DNA of 64,000 bases, taken from contig NZ_BAEG01000113.1 of the NCBI RefSeq assembly GCF_000238915.1, positions 40,580 through 104,579 on the forward strand, written 5' to 3'. The translations under genes and the position numbers were made by a program. The stretch is from Arthrobacter globiformis NBRC 12137. Lineage in GTDB: Bacteria > Actinomycetota > Actinomycetes > Actinomycetales > Micrococcaceae. Below, piece after piece: positions 8,562-16,394 of the stretch (the stretch's first letter is position 1; each line of letters starts with the position of its first letter). The notes below the pieces were generated by a model that saw nothing but the letters and a program-made list of their open reading frames with translations, made no database searches and was not told where the DNA came from.

Positions 8562-9377
8562 TTAAGACGCCTTCACCAACGCGGCCGGCAAGGCAATCCC
8601 CGGCTCCCTGACCCCGAGGAGAGCGCGGATTTCCTGCGCTGCTCCTGTTAGCGGCCGCAGAATGCTTCCGGGCCACTCCTCATCCGTCCGAACGGTCGGC
8701 ATCGTCACCGACAGCGCAGCGTTCATGCCTCCGCCGGCCTCACTGGTCAGCGGGACAGCCACGCAACGGCATCCGTCGAGGTATTCCTCATCATCCAGCG
8801 CAAAACCGTTGGCCTTTGCCTGGGCAACCAGTCCTTCCAAGGCCTTCACGTCGGTGACTGTTTTTGCGGTCAGGCGCGGCAACGCGACGGAACTGAGGCG
8901 CTGCTGCGCATCCTCGGGTTCGAGCATGCTCAGCAATGCCTTGCCGATGCCGGTCGCGTGGGCCAGAAGACGCATTCCGACGGAGGAGCCGAGCCTCATG
9001 CCGCTGGATGCCTGACTGATCGCGATGTAGACGTTCTCCACGCCATCGAGGAGCGCCAGTTGTACAGTCTCCCCCAAAGAGATGGAAAGCTGGTCCATCA
9101 CCGGCTTCGCGACGTTGGCCAGGGTCTGATGTCCCGTGTACATCTGCCCCACCTGCCAGGCCCGCAAACCGAGCGAGTACTGCCGGTTGGCTGCATTGTG
9201 GTCCAGCCACCCCGCAGAGCACAGAGTGTTCAGCAGTCCATGCGCACTGGATCGGGGCAAACGCAGAGCCTCGAGGATCTCGGTGAAGCTCGCCGACCCT
9301 TTACCCGCAACGAATTCCACCACAGCCAGGGCCCGGTCCGCGGACTTCACTGTCGGGTTGGTCCGGTCTTCGTTCAT
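8562..9377 (-). CDS. rhmR: IclR-family transcriptional regulator of rhamnonate use
   Basis: 271 residues. An N-terminal winged helix (about 8-75: SADRALAVVEFVAGKGSASFTEILEALRLPRSSAHGLLNTL) is followed by the IclR effector domain (about 90-255), including LAHATGIGKALLSML and LDDEEYLDGCRCVAVPL. E. coli rhmR is also IclR-type, so the gene set matches the known rhm cluster. It is co-oriented with and just upstream of the operon; palindromes on both sides suggest it controls the operon and itself. The symbol is given from context. Confidence 0.85.
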   Translation of the reverse strand: MNEDRTNPTVKSADRALAVVEFVAGKGSASFTEILEALRLPRSSAHGLLNTLCSAGWLDHNAANRQYSLGLRAWQVGQMYTGHQTLANVAKPVMDQLSISLGETVQLALLDGVENVYIAISQASSGMRLGSSVGMRLLAHATGIGKALLSMLEPEDAQQRLSSVALPRLTAKTVTDVKALEGLVAQAKANGFALDDEEYLDGCRCVAVPLTSEAGGGMNAALSVTMPTVRTDEEWPGSILRPLTGAAQEIRALLGVREPGIALPAALVKAS

Positions 9378-9429
9378 GTGCGCTCCCGAGGTTGATGCGG
9401 CCCGTTGGCGTTTGCTCCGAACGGGCTAG

Positions 9430-9443
9430 TTCGCATACATGAA
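9430..9443 (-). promoter_or_regulatory. Degenerate copy of the rhamnonate-operon palindrome
   Basis: TTCGCATACATGAA has the CATGAA half-site and 14-base length of the palindrome at 8451-8464. It lies 53 bases upstream of the IclR-type gene, consistent with autoregulation. Confidence 0.4.
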
Positions 9444-9525
9444 TAGTAGGCCCGCTCGCCACGCAGGCGCGAAAGCACCGTCAACCACGGCGACGGCGGG
9501 CCGGCGCAGCCAAAGCAGTCATCAC

Positions 9526-10070
9526 ACCTCCTGCAGCGCGGCTGCATGCTGGACGCCGAAACCGAACTGGGCACGAGCATGTTGGTCAGCCGCACCTTCG
9601 TCCGCGAGGCCCTGATGATGCTCGAGGAGGACGGCCTCATCCGGGCCGGCCGCGGCGTCGGCCGGTTCGTCTCCGACACCCTCCCCCGCATCGGCATCGA
9701 ACGCATCCGCTCCTTCGAGGAAGTTCTCGGCGGCCCCGGACACCAGATCCAGATCAAGCGCATCCAGGTCGAGCGGCAGCCTGCCTCCGAGTTCGTGGCC
9801 CCCGGCGTAAGCGTCGAACCCGGCACCGAGGCCTGGCCCTGAGAGTCCGTCTGATCCGGGACGGCGAGCCCATTGCGCACCTGCAGGAGAGCATCTCCGC
9901 CCAGCCGGTCAGCTTCGCCCGCGGCGCCGCCGCGCCCCTAGCGATAAAGGACAACGGCGGCACCCCACTTCTCGGGGCCCTCAACAGAGCGGCGGGCCGG
10001 GGACTGGGACCCGGCGAACGCCAGATCAGCCTCAGCCAAGTCGGTCCCAGCCGAGCCAGGTTGCTACCGC
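9526..10070 (+). pseudogene. C-terminal part of a second gntR/UTRA gene, broken
   Basis: This stretch is clearly homologous to 1789-2340 of the intact regulator, over about 540 bp (ETELGTSMLVSRTFVREALMMLEEDGLI and RGVGRFVSDTLPRIGIERIR are recognisable). It lacks the first 30 or so codons. A TGG has become TGA at 9840-9842 and one base is missing about 10 bases later, after which the UTRA part resumes in another frame (IRDGEPIAHLQESISAQ). The last 40 codons are lost. The missing N-terminal piece is at 11191-11264 on the other strand. Confidence 0.9.
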
Positions 10071-10279
10071 TGCCAGCGGGCGCCGGAAATACTCGCAGCA
10101 GGACGTCTTACAGATCGCGCCGGTCGTCACATCCACTCTTGAACCCGTAGCAGCTACCGCGCTACGCCTCCAGTTGCGCTCTTGACCGATTCTGTCATTT
10201 CAATCTGCATATTTTATGCAAGATTTAGTGTTAAGCTCGGCGAGCCATTCGCAACTAGACCTGATTTATGGGGGCATAA

Positions 10280-11074
10280 ATGAATACGTTCTTTCGCCGC
10301 AGTGAAGCACGGAAGATTATCAGCCATGAGCTTTCTACCCCGGTAGGCGCCGGGCCACGACAATGGATTTCTCAACACCGCGCTAGAGGTGCGGCCGTGG
10401 CGCTCGCCGTCCTGCTCTCAGCAACGGCATGCGGAGGTCAATCGGCTGCTTCAGTTTCAACGCCTCTGGCCACCGAGCCCGCATCCCCGAGCGCTACGCC
10501 GACACCCACTCCAACTGCACCGGCATCATCCGAGTGCGTCACGGAAAATGCGACCGAAGAGTACTCGCCGAAGGTCTTCATCTGCACGAAGAGCGACGCT
10601 GGAGAGCTGCTGTGGATGGAGCAGTCAGAATCGAAACGGGTGACGGACGCGCGGGCGGCGGCAGCGAAGATTGCTGCCGAAAAGGCCGCTGCTAAGAAGG
10701 CTGCTGCCGAGAAGGCCGCCGCCGACAAGGCAGCCCAAGAAGCGGCGGCTAAAGCCGCCCAGAAGCAGGCCGCCGCGGAGGCGGCCCGCCAACAGGCTGC
10801 AGCCGAGGAGGCGAAGCGTCAGCAGCAGGCAGCCGCCGCTGCTGCCGCTGCCGCCGCGGCGGCGCAAGCCCAGGTGCCCGTGCAGCCTGCCGCCCCCGCA
10901 GCTCCGTCAGGATGCGATCCAAACTATGCAGGGCCCTGCGTGCCCATTGCGTCAGACGTGGATTGCGCGGGGGGAAGCGGCAACGGTCCCGCGTACGTAG
11001 GAGGACCGGTCACCGTCGTCGGATCCGACATCTACGGTCTCGACAGGAACGGTGACGGCGTAGGGTGCGAGTAG
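10280..11074 (+). CDS. Exported protein with Ala-rich coiled coil and Excalibur domain
   Basis: 264 residues. Residues 36-51 (ARGAAVALAVLLSATAC) form a hydrophobic export segment ending in a lipobox-like cysteine (Cys51), though Ala rather than Leu stands at -3. A Ser/Thr/Pro linker follows, then an Ala/Lys/Glu/Gln-rich helix (about 112-195), probably a coiled coil spanning the wall. The C-terminus (about 210-264) is an Excalibur module: CDPNYAGPCVP, DVDCAGGSGNGPAYV and DRNGDGVGCE, the last an EF-hand-like calcium loop. Function is unknown; such proteins sit at the cell surface. A GGGGG ribosome site precedes the ATG. It lies inside the segment inverted relative to the broken gntR. Confidence 0.8.
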   Translation: MNTFFRRSEARKIISHELSTPVGAGPRQWISQHRARGAAVALAVLLSATACGGQSAASVSTPLATEPASPSATPTPTPTAPASSECVTENATEEYSPKVFICTKSDAGELLWMEQSESKRVTDARAAAAKIAAEKAAAKKAAAEKAAADKAAQEAAAKAAQKQAAAEAARQQAAAEEAKRQQQAAAAAAAAAAAAQAQVPVQPAAPAAPSGCDPNYAGPCVPIASDVDCAGGSGNGPAYVGGPVTVVGSDIYGLDRNGDGVGCE

Positions 11075-11114
11075 TTCCTGGCCAGTCTCTTGCTAGCAGG
11101 CCCGTCGCCTATGG

Positions 11115-11319
11115 CTTTCAAATGCCGTGGGCGACGGTCCCGCATCAGGAACGTCTGGGATTTTGAGCCCGCCCCAAACCGAGTTTGTGGGTTGCGGATG
11201 GCCTCGGCGATCCGTGAGTAGCCGCCAACCCGGAGCGGTGAGCCGGACTGGGCCTCCACCGTTCGGGAGCGACCCGTCCCTCAGCGCGTCAGCAAGCCTG
11301 TAGCCAAGGCATTTGAAAG
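11115..11319. repeat. 12-bp inverted repeat pair flanking the gntR N-terminal fragment
   Basis: CTTTCAAATGCC (11115-11126) recurs in inverse orientation as GGCATTTGAAAG (11308-11319). The pair brackets the 74-bp gntR fragment and 180 bp of otherwise noncoding DNA, so that piece could flip or could have arrived as a unit. Confidence 0.6.
11191..11264 (-). pseudogene. N-terminal fragment of the second gntR gene
   Basis: Read on the minus strand it encodes VEAQSGSPLRVGGYSRIAEAIRN, matching VEAQPGSPLRVAVYSRIAEAIRN of the intact regulator (its bases up to 1787). The match ends within one base of where the C-terminal pseudogene piece at 9526 begins (intact base 1789). The two pieces are therefore halves of one gene, separated and in opposite orientation. 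Confidence 0.88.
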
Positions 11320-11357
11320 ACTGACCCGGTTCGTAACCAAGGAAGAGGGGGCTCCCC

Positions 11358-11732
11358 ATGGAGGCAGCAGCAGTAACCACGTGGATGTTCGTCGAAGAAT
11401 GTCCGATTCCACATGACGTTATGGAGTTGATGCTCCCCGGCGAGCAGCCCGTCTCCGCCTACAGGACTTTCCGGGACAGCGCCATCTTTACTACCAAGCG
11501 CATGATCGTGCGCGACGCCCAAGGAATCACCGGAAAGAAGGTGGAGGTCTACTCCCTGCCGTACACCGCCATCAACATGTGGTCCTCCGAGAATGCCGGC
11601 AAATTTGATCTCGACGCCGAATTGGAGCTTTGGACCCGCGCCGGTCACATCAAGATCAAGGTGGGCAAGAAGGTGGACGTACGTCGTCTCGACATGCTGA
11701 TCGCGCATTCGGTCATCGGATCTCAGCACTAA
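11358..11732 (+). CDS. Bacterial PH-domain protein
   Basis: 124 residues covering one bacterial pleckstrin-homology domain (PF08000 type): AIFTTKRMIVRDAQGITGKKVEVYSLPYTAI followed by ELWTRAGHIKIKVGKK and a closing helix DVRRLDMLIAHSVI. There is no signal or membrane segment, so it is cytosolic. These small proteins are widespread and of unknown role. GAGGGGG lies 6 bases before the ATG. A strong hairpin (11748-11793) follows. Confidence 0.85.
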   Translation: MEAAAVTTWMFVEECPIPHDVMELMLPGEQPVSAYRTFRDSAIFTTKRMIVRDAQGITGKKVEVYSLPYTAINMWSSENAGKFDLDAELELWTRAGHIKIKVGKKVDVRRLDMLIAHSVIGSQH

Positions 11733-11747
11733 TAAGTGCCCTGAATC

Positions 11748-11793
11748 GAAACGGTGGGAGGACACCCGAAACTGAATGTCCTCCCGCCGTTTC
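11748..11793. terminator. 17-bp hairpin terminator between convergent genes
   Basis: GAAACGGTGGGAGGACA (11748-11764) pairs with TGTCCTCCCGCCGTTTC (11777-11793) with a single wobble and a 12-base loop. It sits between the PH-domain gene and the minus-strand nucleoside hydrolase. Confidence 0.8.
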
Positions 11794-11816
11794 CGTGTCC
11801 AAAAGCGTCGACGGAT

Positions 11817-12818
11817 TCAACCACCCACGAGGGCGGTTTCGACAGGCCCGACCACAGGGATTTCGAAGTAGTTCAGCAGCCTCTCCACCAAATGCGGCGC
11901 GAAGTCGTCCTCCAGCGACAGCACCACACGGCAGCGGGCACCGGGCTGTTCCGGGTAGTCCATGTAGAGCCCGCGCAGGTCACAGACGGTCTGCCCGCGG
12001 CCTGGCCCGGAAGTCGTGTCGACGTCCACATGCACCACCGGGGCAACGGCAGCCGTAACGGCACCGACCGCGAGCGCGGCGGCGAGCGGGTCGTGCATGG
12101 CGGAGCAGGCGCGGCCGAAGATGCCCTCGTAGAAGCGGAAATAATAGCCCAGCATCTCCCCCAGCGCCCGCGGCACGGCGCCGGACGAGGCGAGCAGCTC
12201 CTGCCGGTGGTTCTCCTCCAGCACGTTGGTCATGGTCACGTCCAGCGGCACCAGGGTCACGTTCCAGCCGGCGGACAGCACGACGGCGGCGGCCTCGGGG
12301 TCGTTGGCGATGTTCGCCTCCGCCACGGGCGTGAGGTTCCCCGGGGCCAGGGCCGCGCCGCCCATGATGGTGATCTCCGCAACCAGCTCCGGCAAGGAAG
12401 GCTCCAGCCCCAGGGCCTCGGCGATGTTGGTCAGCGGGCCGATGGCCAGAACCCGCAGCGTGCCGGGGTGCTCGTGCGCGAGCCGCACCAGCATCTCCGC
12501 CGCCGTCTCCGGCGCAAGCGAAACAGAGGACGCAGCAAGCGACACCTCGCCGATGCCGTTGGCGCCGTGCACCCACGGCGCTCCCCCGCCGAAGGAACCG
12601 GCAAGGGGGTCGTGCGCGCCGAGGGCAACAGGAATGTGCGCGTGCCCGGCGAGCTCGAGCAGGTCCAGGCTGTTGCGGGCGCCGACGGCGGCGCTGACAT
12701 TGCCGCTCACGGCGCCGATCCCCCGCACGTCCGCCTGGGGCGAGGCGAGCAGGTAGGCCAGGGCGAGGGCGTCGTCGATGCCAGTGTCGCAGTCGAGGTA
12801 GAACGGGAAGCTGGTCAT
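11817..12818 (-). CDS. Inosine/uridine-preferring nucleoside hydrolase
   Basis: 333 residues. The family signature DCDTGIDDALAL (9-20) supplies the calcium-chelating aspartates. AIGPLTNIAEAL (about 125-136) and ITIMGGAALAPGN follow, and the late motif AMHDPLAAALA carries the conserved His-Asp. It hydrolyses ribonucleosides to base and ribose in the cytosol. With the MFS downstream and divergent ribokinase, ribose release and phosphorylation are covered. AAGGA lies 8 bases before the ATG. The last codons run through a copy of the TTTCGACAGG-type intergenic repeat, so the C-terminus may have been replaced by repeat sequence. Confidence 0.9.
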   Translation of the reverse strand: MTSFPFYLDCDTGIDDALALAYLLASPQADVRGIGAVSGNVSAAVGARNSLDLLELAGHAHIPVALGAHDPLAGSFGGGAPWVHGANGIGEVSLAASSVSLAPETAAEMLVRLAHEHPGTLRVLAIGPLTNIAEALGLEPSLPELVAEITIMGGAALAPGNLTPVAEANIANDPEAAAVVLSAGWNVTLVPLDVTMTNVLEENHRQELLASSGAVPRALGEMLGYYFRFYEGIFGRACSAMHDPLAAALAVGAVTAAVAPVVHVDVDTTSGPGRGQTVCDLRGLYMDYPEQPGARCRVVLSLEDDFAPHLVERLLNYFEIPVVGPVETALVGG

Positions 12819-12851
12819 GGGAGTGGTCCTTCTTTCAGTCAGGGGAGAGGT

Positions 12852-14294
12852 TTAGAGGGTTTCGCCCTTGGGGGCGGCGACGAAGAGGCTGACGATGAAC
12901 GCCGCCGCCGTGATGGCCGCAGAAATCCAGAGGGCGGTGGCGTAGCCGGCGGATGTCGCCTGGGCGGCGAACGGCGCAACAATTACGACGCCGAGGCTCG
13001 CCCCGATGCCGAAGGAGGCGCCGTTGATGCTGGGCAGGGAAGCGGGTGCTTCCTTGGGCGAAAGCAGGACGGAGAGTCCGTTGATGGCAGTGAGGAAGAG
13101 GCCATTGTAGAAGATGCCGAGCGACGCGACGGCGATCATCACCGCCACTTGGTTGCCGGAAAACAAGGCGGCCGCCACCGCGCAGGCCAGGCTCAGGGCG
13201 GTGCCCGTGCGGAGGGTCTTGATCCAGCCGCGGCGGCCGGCGAGCCAGCCGGCCAGCGGGGCGGCGAAGACGCCGATGAGCGCCGCCGGGGTGAGGAACA
13301 GCAGTGCGGACAGGGACGGGCTGAGCCCGAAGCCGGAGCCCTTGTCCTGGCTGAGCAGCACCACGGTGAAGTTCATGACGGCGAAGATGCCGGCCAGGGT
13401 CAGGACGGTGGTGGCAATGACGGGCCACACCTGGCGGGAGCGCAGGTGGTGGACGGCGATGAGCGGGTGGCTGCGCCGTTTCTCGATCATCCAGAAGGCG
13501 GCGAAGGACGCAATGGTGCCGGCGAGCAGGGCCAAGGTGCCGGGTGCGGTCCATCCGGCGGCCGATCCGCCGGAAACGAAGTAGGTGATGAACACCAGGA
13601 ACACCGAGAGCGAGCCCGCGCCCCACCAGTCCATGGCGCCGCGGACGTGCTGCGGCCGCCCCTTCGGGACGGTCCTGAGGATACAGCCGGCGGCGACGGC
13701 GGTCAGCACCAGCACGACGACGAAGATGGACCGGAAGCCGAGGGTCTCGGACATCAGGCCGCCGACGTAGCCGTCCACGCCCCCGATGCCGCCGTTGATG
13801 GCGGCGATGATGCCCACGGACGTGCCGAAGACGCGCGGCTGCAGGTTCTCGCTGAGCACGATGTAGGACAGGGCGAAGACGGCGCTGGACACGCCCTGCA
13901 GGAAGCGGCCCGTGATGAGCAGCGGCAGCGTGGGCGCCGCGATGCAGAGGATGGTGCCGGTGCCCATGATGGCCAGCACCAGCAGGAGAGCGGCACGGCG
14001 GCCGATGAAGTCGCTCCACCTGCCGATCACCGGGCCGGCGATGGCGCCGGCGAGGAAGAACATGGACTGCACGGGGGCTGCGGCGTCGGGTGCCTGGCCG
14101 AAGCTGGCGGCAATCTGCGGCAGCGCGGGGGTGACCATGCTGGCGTTGAGCTGGAAGGACAGCACGCCGAGGAGCAGGGTGGAAATGAGCAGGGCGGCCG
14201 GGCGGCCGGCAAGTCTGTTCACATCAGTTTCGCTTTCGACGGCGGTGGGCGGCGAGATACTAGCTGTAACTGGGGTGTTCACATCAAACTCCAT
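12852..14294 (-). CDS. MFS transporter, probable nucleoside or drug carrier
   Basis: 480 residues with about 14 predicted membrane segments. QLNASMVTPALPQIAASFGQ in the first segment and GRWSDFIGRRAALLL (loop 2-3 motif) place it in the drug:H+ antiporter-like MFS branch. It lies 33 bases after the nucleoside hydrolase start on the same strand and is transcribed first, so import of nucleosides is a reasonable guess. Substrate cannot be read from sequence. Its promoter region is shared with ribokinase. Confidence 0.8.
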   Translation of the reverse strand: MEFDVNTPVTASISPPTAVESETDVNRLAGRPAALLISTLLLGVLSFQLNASMVTPALPQIAASFGQAPDAAAPVQSMFFLAGAIAGPVIGRWSDFIGRRAALLLVLAIMGTGTILCIAAPTLPLLITGRFLQGVSSAVFALSYIVLSENLQPRVFGTSVGIIAAINGGIGGVDGYVGGLMSETLGFRSIFVVVLVLTAVAAGCILRTVPKGRPQHVRGAMDWWGAGSLSVFLVFITYFVSGGSAAGWTAPGTLALLAGTIASFAAFWMIEKRRSHPLIAVHHLRSRQVWPVIATTVLTLAGIFAVMNFTVVLLSQDKGSGFGLSPSLSALLFLTPAALIGVFAAPLAGWLAGRRGWIKTLRTGTALSLACAVAAALFSGNQVAVMIAVASLGIFYNGLFLTAINGLSVLLSPKEAPASLPSINGASFGIGASLGVVIVAPFAAQATSAGYATALWISAAITAAAFIVSLFVAAPKGETL

Positions 14295-14330
14295 TGTTCT
14301 CTGCAGGGGGTCCTGCGGATGGGAAATCAG

Positions 14331-14369
14331 TTGTTATACAACCATGTATGACGAACAAGTACAACCATG
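14331..14369. promoter_or_regulatory. Operator region between the MFS gene and ribokinase
   Basis: GTTGTTATACAAC contains arms GTTGT/ACAAC. TACAACCATG occurs twice (14337-14346 and 14360-14369), start to start 23 bp. The repeats lie in the 130-bp divergent promoter, at about -65 from ribokinase. They probably bind a regulator (GntR- or LacI-like) not encoded in this cluster. Confidence 0.55.
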
Positions 14370-14424
14370 CCGTACACTATTTCCTAATTCAGCCGCCCCT
14401 GGCTCGACCTGATAGGACTTCCTT

Positions 14425-15294
14425 ATGAGCACTCAGCTTCCTGCCGTCACCGTCGTCGGCAGTATCAACCTGGACATCATCGCCACCACCGACCGGCTCC
14501 CCACCGCCGGCGAAACCGTCGGCGGCGGCGTGCTGCAGCAGCAGCCGGGCGGCAAGGGCGCCAACCAGGCCGTGGCCGCCGCACGGCTCGGCGGGAGTTC
14601 GCGGATGATCGGTGCAGTGGGCGATGATGCCCAGGGCCGCCTGATGCTGGAGGCTCTTTCCGGCGCTGGCGTGGACACTTCGGACGTGGCGGTGCTCGAC
14701 GGCGACGCGACCGGTACCGCGCTGATCGTGGTGGACCGTGAGGGCGAAAACCAGATCGTGGTGTGCCCGGGCGCGAATGGTGCGTTTTCGTTGGAGGGAG
14801 TGGAGTTTGGGCCGGACGAGGTCGTGCTGTGCCAGCTCGAGGTCGGCCTGCCCGTGGCGCTGGAGGCGGCCAGGAAGTCCTCCGGGTTCTTCGTCCTGAA
14901 TGCCGCGCCCGCGATGAACCTGCCGTCGGAGCTGCTGGAGCGGTGCGACCTGGTGATCGTCAACGAGACGGAGTTCGAACTGATCCCGGCGCTGGCCGAG
15001 GCGAAGCTCGTCGCGGTGACGTACGGGAAGGTCGGCTCGGCGATGTTCGAGCACGGGCGGAAGGTGGCCCAGGCGCCTGCCGCTTCCGTGGCGGTCGCCA
15101 ACACGATTGGCGCGGGTGACGCGTTCTGCGCGGCGCTGGTCCTGGCGCTGCGGAGCGATCTGGACTACACACGTTCTCTGGCCGTGGCGAACGCAGTGGG
15201 TGCCGACGCCGTGGGCGACCCGTCGTCCCAACCGCATTTGGCCCAGCTGCACCACTACTTGGAGCGTACTGCTCCGGACCCGGACGCACGGTGA
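14425..15294 (+). CDS. rbsK: Ribokinase (PfkB family)
   Basis: 289 residues. The substrate motif GSINLDIIATTDRLPTAGET (12-31), PGGKGANQAVAAARLGG (41-57) and the ATP/anion-hole motif NTIGAGDAF (226-234, catalytic Asp232) are all present. It phosphorylates D-ribose to ribose-5-phosphate, here probably the ribose released by the divergent nucleoside hydrolase. AGGA lies 7 bases before the ATG. It overlaps the next gene by 4 bases (GTGA). Confidence 0.92.
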   Translation: MSTQLPAVTVVGSINLDIIATTDRLPTAGETVGGGVLQQQPGGKGANQAVAAARLGGSSRMIGAVGDDAQGRLMLEALSGAGVDTSDVAVLDGDATGTALIVVDREGENQIVVCPGANGAFSLEGVEFGPDEVVLCQLEVGLPVALEAARKSSGFFVLNAAPAMNLPSELLERCDLVIVNETEFELIPALAEAKLVAVTYGKVGSAMFEHGRKVAQAPAASVAVANTIGAGDAFCAALVLALRSDLDYTRSLAVANAVGADAVGDPSSQPHLAQLHHYLERTAPDPDAR

Positions 15295-15803
15295 GTGTCG
15301 CGCTGCCGGCGACTGTCATGCTGCGGCGGGCAGTCCCTGCTGACTTCCCCGAGGTCCGGCGCATCACCCGCGAGGCGTACCTGCGGGCCGGGCACTTCGC
15401 TGCCGACCATCCCTACATGAGCGTCTTGGAGGACGTGGAGCACCGCGCCGAGCACGCGGAGGTTTGGGTGGCGGAGGCCGCCGGGAAGGTGGTGGCGGCG
15501 GTGACGGTGACGTTCGCCGGCCAGCCGTACAGCGAGATCGCCCAGGACGGGGAGCTGGAGTTCCGGATGCTGGCGGTGGACCCGGCGCATCAGGGCGGCG
15601 GCGTGGGCCGCGCGGCGGTGCGTCAGATTGTGGAGCACGCCCGGCAGTTGAACGGCATTGAGGCGATCAGCATCACCAGCGCCACGTTCATGGAACGCGC
15701 CCACAAGCTCTACCGGTCTCTGGGCTTTCGCCGCGCACCGGAGCGAGACTGGTATGTGTCCGGCGAGAACATTTTGCTTTGGGTGTTTCGGCGGCAGCTG
15801 TAG
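15291..15803 (+). CDS. GNAT-family N-acetyltransferase
   Basis: 170 residues. LEFRMLAVDPAHQGGGVGRAAVRQIVEHAR (about 85-115) is the acetyl-CoA-binding motif A with the Q/R-x-x-G-x-G loop. YRSLGFRRAPERDWY is the usual C-terminal region. The GTG start overlaps the ribokinase stop, so translation is coupled. The acceptor substrate is unknown. Confidence 0.85.
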   Translation: MSVALPATVMLRRAVPADFPEVRRITREAYLRAGHFAADHPYMSVLEDVEHRAEHAEVWVAEAAGKVVAAVTVTFAGQPYSEIAQDGELEFRMLAVDPAHQGGGVGRAAVRQIVEHARQLNGIEAISITSATFMERAHKLYRSLGFRRAPERDWYVSGENILLWVFRRQL

Positions 15804-16394
15804 TCCGTGATGTTAGAGCCTGTCGAAATTAGTCAGTGTGAGCGGTCCGGATCATCCACTTGAATGTACAGGGGCTAAGGCACGGCTTCGACAAAGGTGG
15901 CCTCATACCAAAGTGAACCGAACAGTCCGGTTCGTGTGGCATGCTATCTTTGCCGCCCACGGACGTAGCTCGGACTTCTCAGCAGCGGAGGTCATCTTAG
16001 TTTCAAAAGGTCTGAAAGATCGAACAGTTGCGGCGCCCCGAACACATTTTCGATCCGATTGATAATCCAGGCATGCTGCATGCCAAAAGGTTTACCGGAT
16101 TCCCCGTGATGGCGATTGGCCGTGATCAAGATGAGGCATTTCACGTCATGTTAGCCCTGCAGGCTGCGAGGTTTCCAGACAGGTGTCGTAACGGCTGTGC
16201 TTCCACATCGGGCAACAGATATCAGTACCGTCGGAGGTGCGGCAGTAGTTGCAGGGCACAAGCAGCTCATAGTAAACGAGTCCCACAGCCACAGCTCGCT
16301 GGCCCGCCGTCCGGCGACAAGGACTGAGCGAGGGGCGTACCTACTTTGTCCGTGGAACTTGGTATCCTGGAGTGTCGAATATCAAGGGGTGCAC
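15804..16394. other. Gene-free stretch before the defence island
   Basis: About 590 bases with no convincing coding frame or RNA gene. It holds one inverted copy of the dispersed repeat core (15816-15828) and marks the left edge of the lower-GC defence island. The AAGGGG at 16384-16389 is the ribosome site of the methyltransferase. I see no attachment-site-like direct repeats. Confidence 0.5.
15816..15828 (-). repeat. Dispersed repeat core TTTCGACAGGCTC (inverted copy)
   Basis: GAGCCTGTCGAAA is the reverse complement of the core found at 52621-52645 and, degenerately, at 54255-54280 and inside the 3' end of the nucleoside hydrolase (about 11835-11854). Confidence 0.6.

Noticed and set aside
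11754..14351. 865-codon open frame on the plus strand
   Set aside because: It is antisense to the nucleoside hydrolase and MFS genes, and its composition (Gly/Arg/Glu/His runs) is typical of high-GC shadow frames.
15875..15900. GGCTTCGACAAAGG, resembling an IS5 transposase FDK segment
   Set aside because: Only a few codons agree and no further similarity extends in either direction.
16197..16394. N-terminal extension of the methyltransferase
   Set aside because: Low-quality peptide; motif I normally lies at the N-terminus and the GTG at 16395 has a good ribosome site.
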